The position numbers were made by a program, and so were the translations under genes. From CAVXWV01 sp963695415 (lineage in GTDB: Bacteria > Chloroflexota > Anaerolineae > Anaerolineales > UBA4823): DNA of 64,000 bases. Below are positions 45,866 to 54,788 of this stretch, piece after piece (positions within the stretch are counted from its first letter, which is position 1; every line of letters begins with the position of its first letter). Location of the stretch: the NCBI GenBank assembly GCA_963695415.1, contig CAVOGL010000016.1, forward strand, positions 1-64,000, given 5' to 3'. The notes under the pieces were generated by a model. The model did no database searches. It had not been told where the DNA came from and was given only the letters and a program-made list of their open reading frames with translations.

Positions 45866-46319
45866 TATTGGGTCTTGGCAGGCGGAATTCAACCGGCAGT
45901 AGTTTATTGGAGATCTCGAAGCGAGCACTATAGCTGAAGGGCATTGCAAACCAGCAATTGAAACCACGCCCTGCCTGCGGGCTCATCTGCAGGGGAAGGC
46001 TCCAGAAATTTTTGACAATCCCGTGCCCGATGCCGAAGAAATCGCCCACCGGGCATTCGATGCTTGGAGCAGCCTCACCGTCCCACCAGGCGCGCAGCAC
46101 GATCTTCCGGGCGTAAGCTTCCTCCGGGCACCACATCGTCATCCAGATGTGTCTGATACAGCCTGCGCCCTTAACCTCTGCGATCGTTGCGGTTGTGCCT
46201 GCCGGGATCACCCACCAGTCCTGGTTTCCTCCACTGCGGTCGTAACTGGAAATCCGTTCGCGGCGCACACCATCCCTCAGCCGGGCAAGTTCAGCCAGCG
46301 AAGAAGAACCCATCTGCAT
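45849..46319 (-). CDS. DUF2961 protein, C-terminally truncated
   Basis: The N-terminal part of a DUF2961 protein, a family common in polysaccharide-utilisation loci with recently described glycoside-hydrolase members. It shows the opening SSYDRSGGNQDWWVIPAG, GAGCIRHIWMTMWC, RKIVLRAWWDGE, SIECPVGDFFGIGHG and FNCWFAMPFSYSARFEISN. It ends after 156 residues, where the family normally continues to 350 or more, with EHDLKF-free tail VEFRLPRPNNEDHE, and the next gene begins at once. No sign of the missing part is seen downstream, so an internal deletion is likely. The start ATG at 46319 follows an ideal GGAGGTGATC ribosome-binding site. Confidence 0.75.
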   Translation of the reverse strand: MQMGSSSLAELARLRDGVRRERISSYDRSGGNQDWWVIPAGTTATIAEVKGAGCIRHIWMTMWCPEEAYARKIVLRAWWDGEAAPSIECPVGDFFGIGHGIVKNFWSLPLQMSPQAGRGFNCWFAMPFSYSARFEISNKLLPVEFRLPRPNNEDHE

Positions 46320-46360
46320 GATCACCTCCAACTCCAAAGCAAAGCATATTTTGTCTAGTT

Positions 46361-47701
46361 TTAAATGATCCTTTCGTTCGTTTCTACATTTCCCCTGTAA
46401 ACGTTGTTCTCGGAAATTGTTCTATCAGTATCCAATGCTTCAATGCCCACACGGTTGTCTTCAAACATATTTTTTCTCACGGTGTGATTGTGTGGGCGGT
46501 ACCACGTTGCCGAGTCTTTTCCTTCGGGCACTTTGTAATCGCGGATGCCATGATCCTGGTTGGCTGCAATGCGCACGGCAATGTTATTATGGATTAAGCG
46601 GTTGTTTTCTATGAGCCAGGCGGAACTGGTGATATTCTCGGGGACGGCGTCCAGGAACTCGGGGATGTATTTTGACCACAGCAGCACGCCGTGGTTATTG
46701 TCCGTGATCATGTTTCCTATTACCTGGAAATTAATACCATTTTCCACAGCAATTCCTGCCTGGGCACAGTGGTTGATCTGGTTATTTTCGATTACATTGT
46801 CTCGTGAAAATCCCAACCAGAAGCCATAATTGCAGTGATTGGCGTGATTATTGCGGTAAACATTTCCCGAGCTGAAGGTTGCTTCGAAGGCGATGTTTGG
46901 ACTCCAGGAGCCATCATTCTCTTCGAACAGATTGTCGTTGCAGGGAGCCGGTTCGAAACCTGAACCCTGGTGAACAGGGATAGGGCAAAGCCCTGCCAGG
47001 AAGAAACCATCCCCACCCAATCGTGCCAGGTTGCGGCGGAAAATGTTATTCGATGAATTGTATACGATGAGGAACCCGGCTGCATCCGCACCCATGTGCC
47101 CCCTGCGGATATCGCCGCTAGCATCAGGTCTCGGTTCCCAGCGGCAGCAGTAATCAGCACGATTGTCCTCGAAGATGCTGTGGCTGGTTTGATAGAGGTG
47201 GAATCCCCAACCGCTGCAGTAGCTTGCGTTGTTTTCGCGCACGGAAAGATTATTGCAAGCATAGGTGAGTAGACCGTTCATCTGGTGCTGCAGATCATTG
47301 CCCTGGATGGTGCTGTTTGTTGTCCTCTCCAACAGGATTCCGCCACCATATGCCTTTTCGGCTGTAAGCCAGATGTCCAGAAAGATGGTGTTCGCTTCGA
47401 CCTCAGCGGTAGAGGTAATCTGGCAGCCAGTGATGCTCAAGCCCTCGCAATCTTTGGCGTAGATTCCGTGTTGGTAATCGCGCAGGCGCAGGTTCTTTAT
47501 TGTCACACCTTTGCGGTTCTGTATGTTGACCCCTCGTCCATTTCGATCTTTCCCGACAAGTAAAGCGCCGTTACCATCCACGGTGATCCCATCTTCAAGG
47601 ATGATCAAACCATTGGGGATGTAATACACCCCGGGTTTGAACGTAACGTCTGTATCGATGTACATCGCATCGCTGGGTGTGATTTGTTTATTGACAGACA
47701 A
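46361..47701 (-). CDS. Right-handed beta-helix (NosD/pectate-lyase-like) protein
   Basis: A 446-residue protein composed almost wholly of beta-helix rungs of the NosD/PbH1 type, for example GVTIKNLRLRDYQHGIYAKDCEGLSITGCQI, NSTIQGNDLQHQMNGLLTYACNNLSVRENN, and NVIENNQINHCAQAGIAVENGINFQVIGN. The N-terminus TFKPGVYYIPNGLIILEDGITVDGNGALLVG is a typical cap. No signal peptide is visible, so it is probably cytoplasmic. Such proteins in glycan loci are often lyases, epimerases or carbohydrate-binding factors; catalytic residues cannot be assigned. It follows the GH65 gene by 38 bases. Confidence 0.82.
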   Translation of the reverse strand: MSVNKQITPSDAMYIDTDVTFKPGVYYIPNGLIILEDGITVDGNGALLVGKDRNGRGVNIQNRKGVTIKNLRLRDYQHGIYAKDCEGLSITGCQITSTAEVEANTIFLDIWLTAEKAYGGGILLERTTNSTIQGNDLQHQMNGLLTYACNNLSVRENNASYCSGWGFHLYQTSHSIFEDNRADYCCRWEPRPDASGDIRRGHMGADAAGFLIVYNSSNNIFRRNLARLGGDGFFLAGLCPIPVHQGSGFEPAPCNDNLFEENDGSWSPNIAFEATFSSGNVYRNNHANHCNYGFWLGFSRDNVIENNQINHCAQAGIAVENGINFQVIGNMITDNNHGVLLWSKYIPEFLDAVPENITSSAWLIENNRLIHNNIAVRIAANQDHGIRDYKVPEGKDSATWYRPHNHTVRKNMFEDNRVGIEALDTDRTISENNVYRGNVETNERII

Positions 47702-47739
47702 GGGTTCCTCCTCCAGCCCATAATCTTGGGCATGGCTGG

Positions 47740-50106
47740 TTAAGTTTGAAAAACAGTTCTCTCACCAGGCGAGATGGTTTGTGTCATGGAGAGAACATTC
47801 ACCTCGAGGTCCTGATTGGACAGGTTGGTGATGTTCACACACTCGTGGGTGATTTCAATATGCACCCGCTGCTGTTTCCAGGTGAGACTAAAAGCCAGCC
47901 GCGACCACTTCTTCGGCAGCCTGGGTCTCAGGCTGAGGACATCAGTATTGATTGCCGTTGATAAACCCGCGAACCCAAAAATCAGCACCTGCCAGTTAAC
48001 ACCCGCTCCGGCAATGTGAACCCCTTCAGCGGCGCCGTCGTGACCGCTTTGCTGTTTGAAGTCAAGGTCATTCAGCGAGCTCATTTCCCAGAACCGCCAG
48101 GCGTCCTCGTCGTTTCCTAACCTGCAGGCAACGATGGCGTGTGCGCCGGCTGAAAGAGATGAGTCGTGGGTGGTGTAAGGTAGATACGTATCCCAGGCAT
48201 TTTTTACATCTTCGTCACTGAATTCGTTTGGGAAAAGCATCATCAACATCAAGACATCCGCTTGCTTCAGGCACTTGCTCCGGTAAAGCCACTCCTGGGC
48301 AACCTGGGAAGCGAACGGACGTGTGCGATCCAGCCAGAAACGGTCGAAGGCAGGCTCAGCCAGTTTCTCGAATTCCTCGCACTGCAGCACCAGGCTGCCG
48401 TCTTCTGAGCGCAGGATCGGCAGCCCTTCGGCGATTCTGCAGAATTCGAAAATCTCACCCTTGCTGGCTCCGGCTGGCGCCCCTAACTCTGCAGCAAGAG
48501 CAAGATTGAAGGCTGCCAAACGATTTGTATAGCTGTTGTTGCTGGTGATCGGGGCGTATTCGTCCGGACCCATCACGCCCAACAGGCTCGGGAATGGGTC
48601 TCCTTTACGCCAATCAACCCGGTCCTGCCAGTAGCGCGCTGTTTCCAGGATGACCTGGGTACAGGAATCTTCGAGATAGCCAGTGTCCCCACTGGCAGCG
48701 GCATAATGTGCCATGGCATAAACCACATCTGCAGTGACGTGTACCTCGTGGTCGCGGTACTGCCAATTTGCACAGGTTTCCGTTCCGTCAATGTCCGCCT
48801 CCCAGGCGTAGCGTGCTCCCCTGTAGCCGGTCAGTCGGGCGTTCTTGATGGCACCAGGTAATGAATTGATGCGGTACGCCAGCAGAGATCGTGCTCGCTC
48901 AGGGTCGGTATAAAGGTAGAAGGGCAGCAAATACATCTCGGTGTCCCAGAAATAAGCACCCCGGTAGGCGTCTCCCGCATAAGCTTTGGGGTCGATCGCC
49001 ACCCGCTCGTCATCCGGATGAGAACGCAGCAGGTGAAAGATCGATGCTCGTATCGCCAGCTGTGAGGAAATCACGCTTGATTCAGGGTCTGCATCCTCAA
49101 TAATCACGTCAGACTTTTCCCAACGCTGCTCCCAGATGCGGGTGTGAGCCGCCAGCAGGTTTTCGAGTGAACACGTTCGCTGCAGCCTGTCAACCGAGGA
49201 TGCCGGGTAGCTTTCCCAATCTGCATCGAAACTGGTGTGCACGCACGTCCTCTTCTCGACCACAATCGGTTGATTGGGTGTGAGTATCAGCCTGCACTCA
49301 AGACTACCTTTGCGTTCCCCAACTCGATAAGTCCATCCAGAATTTGCCTTGGATGCTGCTATGATCCCATCCAGGCTGAGCCAGGTGCGTATCTCAGCCG
49401 TATCCCCTTCATTGGTGGTCACATTGCATAGAAACCCGGTATCTCCGTCGGGTTCGAAATTCAAGCTTGAAAACATGTCGTAACCGCTGGTGCGCACATC
49501 CGCATCGATCCCTGCCTGGATAACCAGACCTACTTCCAGCATTTCGGCTGACCCATCAGGCTGGCATAAAGAGACTTCCATGCGCTGCACGCACAGGCAG
49601 GGGTGCGCCGCGCTGATGAAACGCATGAAATTAACTTCCAGGCAGGCACCTTCAATCGTCTTCCAGACAATGCGCCGCGAAAGCACGGCTCTCTTCAAAT
49701 CCAGAGATCGTTCATATTCCAGAATCTGGCTGCGTTCCATGTCCAGTTTTTCTAGGGTGTAAGGTGCTTCCGACGCGATGAAATCGCCAGCGCCTTGCAC
49801 CAGAACTGCGCAGGGGATCAACTCCAGGAAATACGGCAGGTTGACGATGCCGCGGTTCAGATGCGGATGCCGGCCGCGCATTCCGGGGTGGTAGGTGCCC
49901 CATTTCGCTTTTTGCTCGATAAATTTCTCGGAAGTGACGTTAGTCGGTAAGCGTTGAAACTCCAGGTTTTGAGGCGCATCGTAGAGATGCTCCTCCAGGC
50001 TGCCGCGTACATGCAGCAAACCACTGCCCAGGGTGAACAGTCCTTCGTACGCTTTGCCCAGTTTTGGGTCATATTCGTTTTCTGTGATTGTCCAACCAGG
50101 TTCCAA
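47740..50106 (-). CDS. Glycoside hydrolase family 65 (phosphorylase-type)
   Basis: A 788-residue GH65 protein; the family comprises inverting phosphorylases and hydrolases of alpha-glucosides (maltose, kojibiose, trehalose and others). It has the N-terminal beta-sandwich (start ENEYDPKLGKAYEGLFTLGSGLL), an (alpha/alpha)6 barrel with GAYFWDTEMYLLPF (386 region), and the general-acid Glu516 in MGPDEY. The phosphate-binding area near the end reads GAAEGVHIAG. After GPDEY the usual His is replaced (GPDEYAP), so its substrate may differ from well-known members. No signal peptide: cytoplasmic. It sits directly after the second permease gene (6-base gap). Confidence 0.88.
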   Translation of the reverse strand: MEPGWTITENEYDPKLGKAYEGLFTLGSGLLHVRGSLEEHLYDAPQNLEFQRLPTNVTSEKFIEQKAKWGTYHPGMRGRHPHLNRGIVNLPYFLELIPCAVLVQGAGDFIASEAPYTLEKLDMERSQILEYERSLDLKRAVLSRRIVWKTIEGACLEVNFMRFISAAHPCLCVQRMEVSLCQPDGSAEMLEVGLVIQAGIDADVRTSGYDMFSSLNFEPDGDTGFLCNVTTNEGDTAEIRTWLSLDGIIAASKANSGWTYRVGERKGSLECRLILTPNQPIVVEKRTCVHTSFDADWESYPASSVDRLQRTCSLENLLAAHTRIWEQRWEKSDVIIEDADPESSVISSQLAIRASIFHLLRSHPDDERVAIDPKAYAGDAYRGAYFWDTEMYLLPFYLYTDPERARSLLAYRINSLPGAIKNARLTGYRGARYAWEADIDGTETCANWQYRDHEVHVTADVVYAMAHYAAASGDTGYLEDSCTQVILETARYWQDRVDWRKGDPFPSLLGVMGPDEYAPITSNNSYTNRLAAFNLALAAELGAPAGASKGEIFEFCRIAEGLPILRSEDGSLVLQCEEFEKLAEPAFDRFWLDRTRPFASQVAQEWLYRSKCLKQADVLMLMMLFPNEFSDEDVKNAWDTYLPYTTHDSSLSAGAHAIVACRLGNDEDAWRFWEMSSLNDLDFKQQSGHDGAAEGVHIAGAGVNWQVLIFGFAGLSTAINTDVLSLRPRLPKKWSRLAFSLTWKQQRVHIEITHECVNITNLSNQDLEVNVLSMTQTISPGERTVFQT

Positions 50107-50112
50107 AAACTC

Positions 50113-52104
50113 TTACCTCTTCAAACCCTGCAGCTGGATGCCCTCGATAAAATAGCGTTGTGCAAATAGGAATATGATCACCATCGGCAGAAGTGTTAAT
50201 ACACTCCCTGCCAGGATGCGGTCATAATATCCTGCTGAACGCGAGTATAACTGATTGAAGCTGTTCATCGCCAATGAAATCGTGTAGTTCTGCTGCTTGG
50301 TGATGTAGATTAACGGATCGAGGAAGCTGTTCCAATACCACCAGAAGGTAAAGATCCCGATCATTGCCAGTGCGGGTTTGCTCAGTGGTACGATCACCTT
50401 AAGCAGGATTTGCAGCCGGGTAGCGCCGTCCAGGTAAGCAGCTTCGTCGAGGTCGTAGGGAATGGTCATGAAGAACTGGCGCAGGACGAATATGAGGAAG
50501 GCGTTCCCGAAAAACGCCCGGATCCACAAAGGGATCATCGTCCCCAGTAAGCCCAGGTCGCGGAAAATTATATATGTGGGTAGGGTGACGATAGTGTATG
50601 GGATCATCATGGTTCCCAACAGGATGACAAAGAGCACGTTTTTGCCGGGTGCACGCAGCCGTGCAAACCCGTACGCTACCAGTACACAGGATACAAAGTG
50701 ACCGAGCATGTTCATCAGGACGACATAACCTGAGTTGACAAAGAACATCCAGAAGGGCGTCCCGGATAGATTCAGATTGAGCACGCGCTTATAACCAGTG
50801 GTGGTTAGCTTGACGCGCGTGGCGCGCTCAAGCTCCGCCGGGCTGATATCAAAAGCCCTGCTTACGGTTTCAGCTGGCACAATAATTGCCATTTCCTGGA
50901 TGTCCCCAACGAAAGCCGATGGTGTGATCTCACCACCTTTCTCATAATCTTCCTGGACGCGGTATGTCAACGTCTCGATGTTTACACTGCCTGGCTCGAC
51001 CAGTTCGCTGATCGGGGCAGCATATAACTGGTCCATGAAACTCACCGGGAGTACCAGGTATTCAATCGAGCCCGGTGTGAGGATTGCCACATCATATGGA
51101 CTGCTCCCATCAGGGGGCTGCCACTGACTGACGGTCATGTTCATCCCATTAAAGACCTGGGTAGTCTTTTCTGGGGACAGGTCTCCTTCCTGGGCGACAA
51201 AGGCGTTTTCTGCCAGCAGGCTCTGCTCCATCAAGGGTTGCCAGTTCTCCTGTATGATTGCCACATACCGACTTCCTTCCGGCGCTCCGTTGACGGAGTA
51301 GGTCGGTATCTGGGTCTGACCTACCGGAATTAATTCTTTGTTTCCCAGCCTGCTGCTCTGGATGATTTCGGCTTCGGCAGCAATTTCAGGCGTACCCACC
51401 ACCCATAATTCCGATTCGGGTCCGGTGACGACTAAGCTGGTACCATCCTCATACTGACGGACATTCAGCTCAAAATCTTCGATAACAACCGCACCCATTT
51501 TCCCTGTGTTGACCTGGTCCAGAGGCAGCACTGATAGGGCAGCCCGGTTAGCCTGGTAGTCTCCGGCATCAATCGGGATCACGATCAGGTTTGCATCGTT
51601 CTGTACATCTTTTGCCAGGGCGATCACTTCCATACTGCCTTCCGGTCCGTTCCAGGTTCTCAGGTTGGCGGTGATGCTGGTATCCGCAGTGGAAATCTCC
51701 GTGGGCACAGCCTCACTGAGTTCATCACGCGGGATGGATAGGATGCCTGCAATTTGGGCAGTATCAACCACCGTGGTATACCTGCGCGATCCGATCTGGA
51801 TCACTTCGCTGGTTTCTTTCTCTTCAGACACATCCGTGCCTGCGGTGGGAAGCGGCGCCTCCCACAGGAACATCTTTCTTTCAGAGTCACCCGCCCGGAC
51901 TGATTTCCATTCCCGCGGTATCCAGATGACTGGATCGGCGTTAATCTGCCAGCTGGGTTGGAAACTGCCGTTCACCAGCCAAATCAACGGCAGGATCATC
52001 ACCGAAGCCATGACTGCCAGGGCGAAATAACTTGTAAAACGTCCCAGGAAGCTCATGCGCGACTTTGACGCAGTGATTTCTTTTATTCTTGACTTGAGAC
52101 TCAT
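50113..52104 (-). CDS. Carbohydrate ABC permease (MalG type) with 370-residue insertion
   Basis: A permease whose ends match MalG-type subunits but whose length (663) is more than twice the usual 280. TM1 is at about residues 25-47. From about residue 68 to 436 lies an inserted, largely soluble domain, followed by the normal remaining helices beginning FWMFFVNSGYVVLMN, a classic EAA loop (EAAYLDGATRLQILLKVIVPLSKP), and the typical ending FAQRYFIEGIQLQGLKR. The insert would face outside the cell, in the loop between TM1 and TM2. It is rich in beta-strand patterns and Ser/Thr/Glu; no known domain is recognised. The start overlaps the stop of the first permease (ATGA), and GH65 follows after 6 bases. 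Confidence 0.88.
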   Translation of the reverse strand: MSLKSRIKEITASKSRMSFLGRFTSYFALAVMASVMILPLIWLVNGSFQPSWQINADPVIWIPREWKSVRAGDSERKMFLWEAPLPTAGTDVSEEKETSEVIQIGSRRYTTVVDTAQIAGILSIPRDELSEAVPTEISTADTSITANLRTWNGPEGSMEVIALAKDVQNDANLIVIPIDAGDYQANRAALSVLPLDQVNTGKMGAVVIEDFELNVRQYEDGTSLVVTGPESELWVVGTPEIAAEAEIIQSSRLGNKELIPVGQTQIPTYSVNGAPEGSRYVAIIQENWQPLMEQSLLAENAFVAQEGDLSPEKTTQVFNGMNMTVSQWQPPDGSSPYDVAILTPGSIEYLVLPVSFMDQLYAAPISELVEPGSVNIETLTYRVQEDYEKGGEITPSAFVGDIQEMAIIVPAETVSRAFDISPAELERATRVKLTTTGYKRVLNLNLSGTPFWMFFVNSGYVVLMNMLGHFVSCVLVAYGFARLRAPGKNVLFVILLGTMMIPYTIVTLPTYIIFRDLGLLGTMIPLWIRAFFGNAFLIFVLRQFFMTIPYDLDEAAYLDGATRLQILLKVIVPLSKPALAMIGIFTFWWYWNSFLDPLIYITKQQNYTISLAMNSFNQLYSRSAGYYDRILAGSVLTLLPMVIIFLFAQRYFIEGIQLQGLKR

Positions 52105-53039
52105 TTCCGCTCTCCTTCATAAAATACCCAAGCCTGGCTTGAGCGGATCACAAACAAGGTAATCGCCAGGATCATGATGAACAGGATCCAACCCATCGCT
52201 GAGGCGGAACCCATCTGGATTTCTACCCATCCGCGGTTATAAAGGTGAACCATGTAGGTGCGAGTCGCATCGTTAGGTCCGCCGCGTGTCATCACGTAGG
52301 GGATATCGAACACCTGCATGGCTGCGATAATGCCCAGGATCAGGTTGAGGAAGATGGTGGGGGTCAGCATGGGCAGGGTGACATTCCACAGTTTTGCCCA
52401 GGAACCAGCCCCGTCTATTTCAGCAACTTCGTAGAGTTCCCTGGGGATGCCCTTGATGCCTGCCAGGAAGATCACCATCTGCCCGCCAAAACTGATCCAG
52501 ATATTGATCATCATCAGGGCAGGCAGCGCCCATGCTGCCTCGCCAAGCCATCGCGGACCTTCAATCCCGAAAAGTGCCAGCAGCCCAGCCAGGGGTCCTG
52601 TATCCGGTCGCAGCACGTAGAACCAGGTCAGCGAGATCGCCACCATCGGCATGACGCTGGGCATGAAATAAACAGAACGGAAGAAATTGATCCCCCCTAT
52701 TTTCTGGGAAAGTATCAGGGCTAAGGACAGCGCCAAAAGGGTGACGCCCGGAACACTGATCAGGGCAAATTTTGCCGTTACCCAGATGGAGTTAAGGTAC
52801 CTGGGATCAGTAAACATGCGCACATAATTTTCAATCCCGATCCAGGACGGTGTACCACCAATTTCGTAACGCGTGAATGAATAATAAAGAGAGCTTATTA
52901 ACGGGTAAACCAGGAAAACGAAGAATCCAATCAGCCAGGGTGAAACAAATAAATAAAAATCAAGTGCTTCCCGGCGTTCAAGCTTGGTTAATTTTCTACG
53001 GGTATGGGTGCTCTTTTGATACAGGGTGCTCATCAGCAC
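52101..53039 (-). CDS. Carbohydrate ABC permease (MalF/UgpA type)
   Basis: A 312-residue permease with six hydrophobic helices and an EAA-type loop (ELYEVAEIDGAGSWAKLWNVTLPMLTPTI). Near the N-terminus LDFYLFVSPWLIGFFVFLVYPLISSLYYSFTRY is the standard MalF-family opening, and IPYVMTRGGPNDATRTYMVHLYNRGW the standard post-EAA segment. It pairs with the permease encoded next (4-base overlap) and with the binding protein encoded upstream. The ATPase is not in the window; such transporters often share one ATPase encoded elsewhere. Start at 53039 or the ATG at 53033. Confidence 0.92.
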   Translation of the reverse strand: MLMSTLYQKSTHTRRKLTKLERREALDFYLFVSPWLIGFFVFLVYPLISSLYYSFTRYEIGGTPSWIGIENYVRMFTDPRYLNSIWVTAKFALISVPGVTLLALSLALILSQKIGGINFFRSVYFMPSVMPMVAISLTWFYVLRPDTGPLAGLLALFGIEGPRWLGEAAWALPALMMINIWISFGGQMVIFLAGIKGIPRELYEVAEIDGAGSWAKLWNVTLPMLTPTIFLNLILGIIAAMQVFDIPYVMTRGGPNDATRTYMVHLYNRGWVEIQMGSASAMGWILFIMILAITLFVIRSSQAWVFYEGERK

Positions 53040-53117
53040 CTCCTCAAGCAGCTACATTGCCTAAAAAGGCGTTATGGCTTCAGATTAGATCAATCAATCA
53101 GTTTCATTATGTTTTGG

Positions 53118-53215
53118 TAGGTTGGAGAGATGGACTCCATCTCCCCAACCTACTGGTTTGAAACAATCCTTCCCAGGTAGGAAATTGTTCAGGTCCTGGG
53201 AAGGTATTTTGAAAC
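53118..53215. repeat. Two hairpins between binding-protein and permease genes
   Basis: First hairpin: GTAGGTTGG-x-GAGATGG / CCATCTC-x-CCAACCTAC with a 3-base loop and one mismatch, 17 bases per arm, at about 53120-53155. Second: CCTTCCCAGG / CCTGGGAAGG with a 16-base loop at about 53168-53206. They fill the 180-base gap between the stop of the binding protein (53220) and the permease start (53039). Hairpins here commonly stabilise the binding-protein message or cause partial termination. Confidence 0.75.
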
Positions 53216-53219
53216 GGGC

Positions 53220-54728
53220 TTACTCTTCAATTGTTGACTCAGCCAGACACTTGTCAGCATCCGCTGCCAGTTTGTCCAACTCAGCCTGGAGATCCAGGTC
53301 CGCTCCGCCTTCCTGGAAGATCTTGCCCATCAACTGCTGGGCGGGGATGTCAACACAGGTGGTGTAGAACGGTGTGGTCATATCATCCAGCCTGCCCTGG
53401 AAGGGCACTTCAGCCAGGAAGACACCCCAGTAGGGATCCAATTCCTGCTGCAGCTCTTCAGCGACAGAGATATCTCCGGTCAACGCTTTCAGGGCGAAGA
53501 CACGCTGCCCTGGATCGGTGGTCAGCCATTTGAGCAGCTGCCATGCCTGGTCAGGGGTCGAGCAGTTGGAGTTGATGCCCCAACCCATCCACATGATCGC
53601 CGCCTCATGTCCGCCAGGTCCCGTGGGTAACGAGATAACGGACCACTGCAGGTCAGGTGTCTGGTTGAAGGTGTCCTGGAACCATGGTCCCCAGTAGGAG
53701 CCGGCGATTGCCAGCTGGTTCTGGGTGAAGAGCTTGTCATTGCCCACATTGGTGGCTGCCATGTAGGTCGCGCTGGGAGCCACATAGTACTTGTGGATCA
53801 GGTCACGCGTCCATTCCCAGGCTGCCACAGCTTCCGGGGAATTGATGTAGCCGGTGGTGGTGGTGCCATCATCACTGATGGTGTGCGCACCCCAGGAGTA
53901 CAACAGGCTCTGGAAGCCGCGCCACCAGCCGGTATCACCGCCCCAGTAGGGCATGCTGGCGCCAAACTGGGTGATCTTTGTTGGGTCAAAGTCTGGGCTG
54001 GTTGCGTTGTTGCCATTTTCGTCCACGGTCAGCTGTTGGGCGATCGAAAGGTAGTCATCGTATGTCCAGCCTTCGACTGGCACGTCAATGCCGGCGGTCT
54101 CGAAGAGACCCGTGTTTGCGTAGAAGGCACTGACGCTGTAGTCCTTGGCGATTGCGACCGGCTTGCCGTCCACGATACCGGTGTTGTACACTGATTCGTA
54201 GAATTCAGCCATTGGGTCAAAGCCATCAGCAGCCATTAATGGCGTCAGGTCCATCAGCGCGCCCATCAGGTAAACGCGCGGCAGGTCTGAAGAGTCGAAA
54301 CCAACCAGGCAGGGAGCTGTCCCGGCGGAGATCTCGTTCAAGCGCACAGCGCGGTCTTCTGGGAGTTTCACGGTTTCAGCAACGATACACGGATTGGCGT
54401 CGTTGAATGCTGCGATAACGTCATCCCAGTACTGCTGTCGGTCTGCAGATGACCAGTCGTGCACTCCAACGGTTACAACACCATCAGGGCATGCGGCTGG
54501 TTCTTCCATAGCCTCTTCCGTGGGCTCTTCCACAACCTCTTCTGTGGGCTCTTCCGTGGGTTCTTCCATCACCTCTTCTGTTGGCTCTTCCATTACTTCT
54601 TCGGTGACTTCAGGTTCGGCGGGAGCTTCAGTCGTTGCCTGGGAGCAGGCAGCCAATACCATGCTGGCGATCAAAAGTATAGCCAGCAGGCTGAGCAATT
54701 TACTACTCATAGTCTTACGGGTTTTCAT
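53220..54728 (-). CDS. Extracellular solute-binding lipoprotein (sugar, family 1)
   Basis: A 502-residue binding protein for the adjacent sugar importer. It has a signal peptide with lipobox VLAAC near residue 28, then a Glu/Thr/Pro-rich linker with repeated EEPTEEVMEEP units that keeps the binding domain away from the membrane, and a family 1 binding domain (DDVIAAFNDANPCIVAETVKL, PRVYLMGALMDLTPLM, YYVAPSATYMAATN, GSYWGPWF, WMGWGINSNC). The sugar is not predictable; the GH38, GH65 and GH2 enzymes suggest a mixed oligosaccharide. The start ATG at 54728 has a GAGGAAG ribosome-binding site; the longer frame upstream is not used. Confidence 0.92.
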   Translation of the reverse strand: MKTRKTMSSKLLSLLAILLIASMVLAACSQATTEAPAEPEVTEEVMEEPTEEVMEEPTEEPTEEVVEEPTEEAMEEPAACPDGVVTVGVHDWSSADRQQYWDDVIAAFNDANPCIVAETVKLPEDRAVRLNEISAGTAPCLVGFDSSDLPRVYLMGALMDLTPLMAADGFDPMAEFYESVYNTGIVDGKPVAIAKDYSVSAFYANTGLFETAGIDVPVEGWTYDDYLSIAQQLTVDENGNNATSPDFDPTKITQFGASMPYWGGDTGWWRGFQSLLYSWGAHTISDDGTTTTGYINSPEAVAAWEWTRDLIHKYYVAPSATYMAATNVGNDKLFTQNQLAIAGSYWGPWFQDTFNQTPDLQWSVISLPTGPGGHEAAIMWMGWGINSNCSTPDQAWQLLKWLTTDPGQRVFALKALTGDISVAEELQQELDPYWGVFLAEVPFQGRLDDMTTPFYTTCVDIPAQQLMGKIFQEGGADLDLQAELDKLAADADKCLAESTIEE

Positions 54729-54788
54729 TCTTACTTCCTCCAAAAAGTTACTAGGTTTGAATTTGCACACAACAATTTACACAATAGT

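Noticed and set aside
53220..54728. Glu/Pro repeat in the binding protein as a special domain
   Set aside because: Acidic Thr/Pro/Glu linkers after the lipobox are common in such lipoproteins; it is a spacer.
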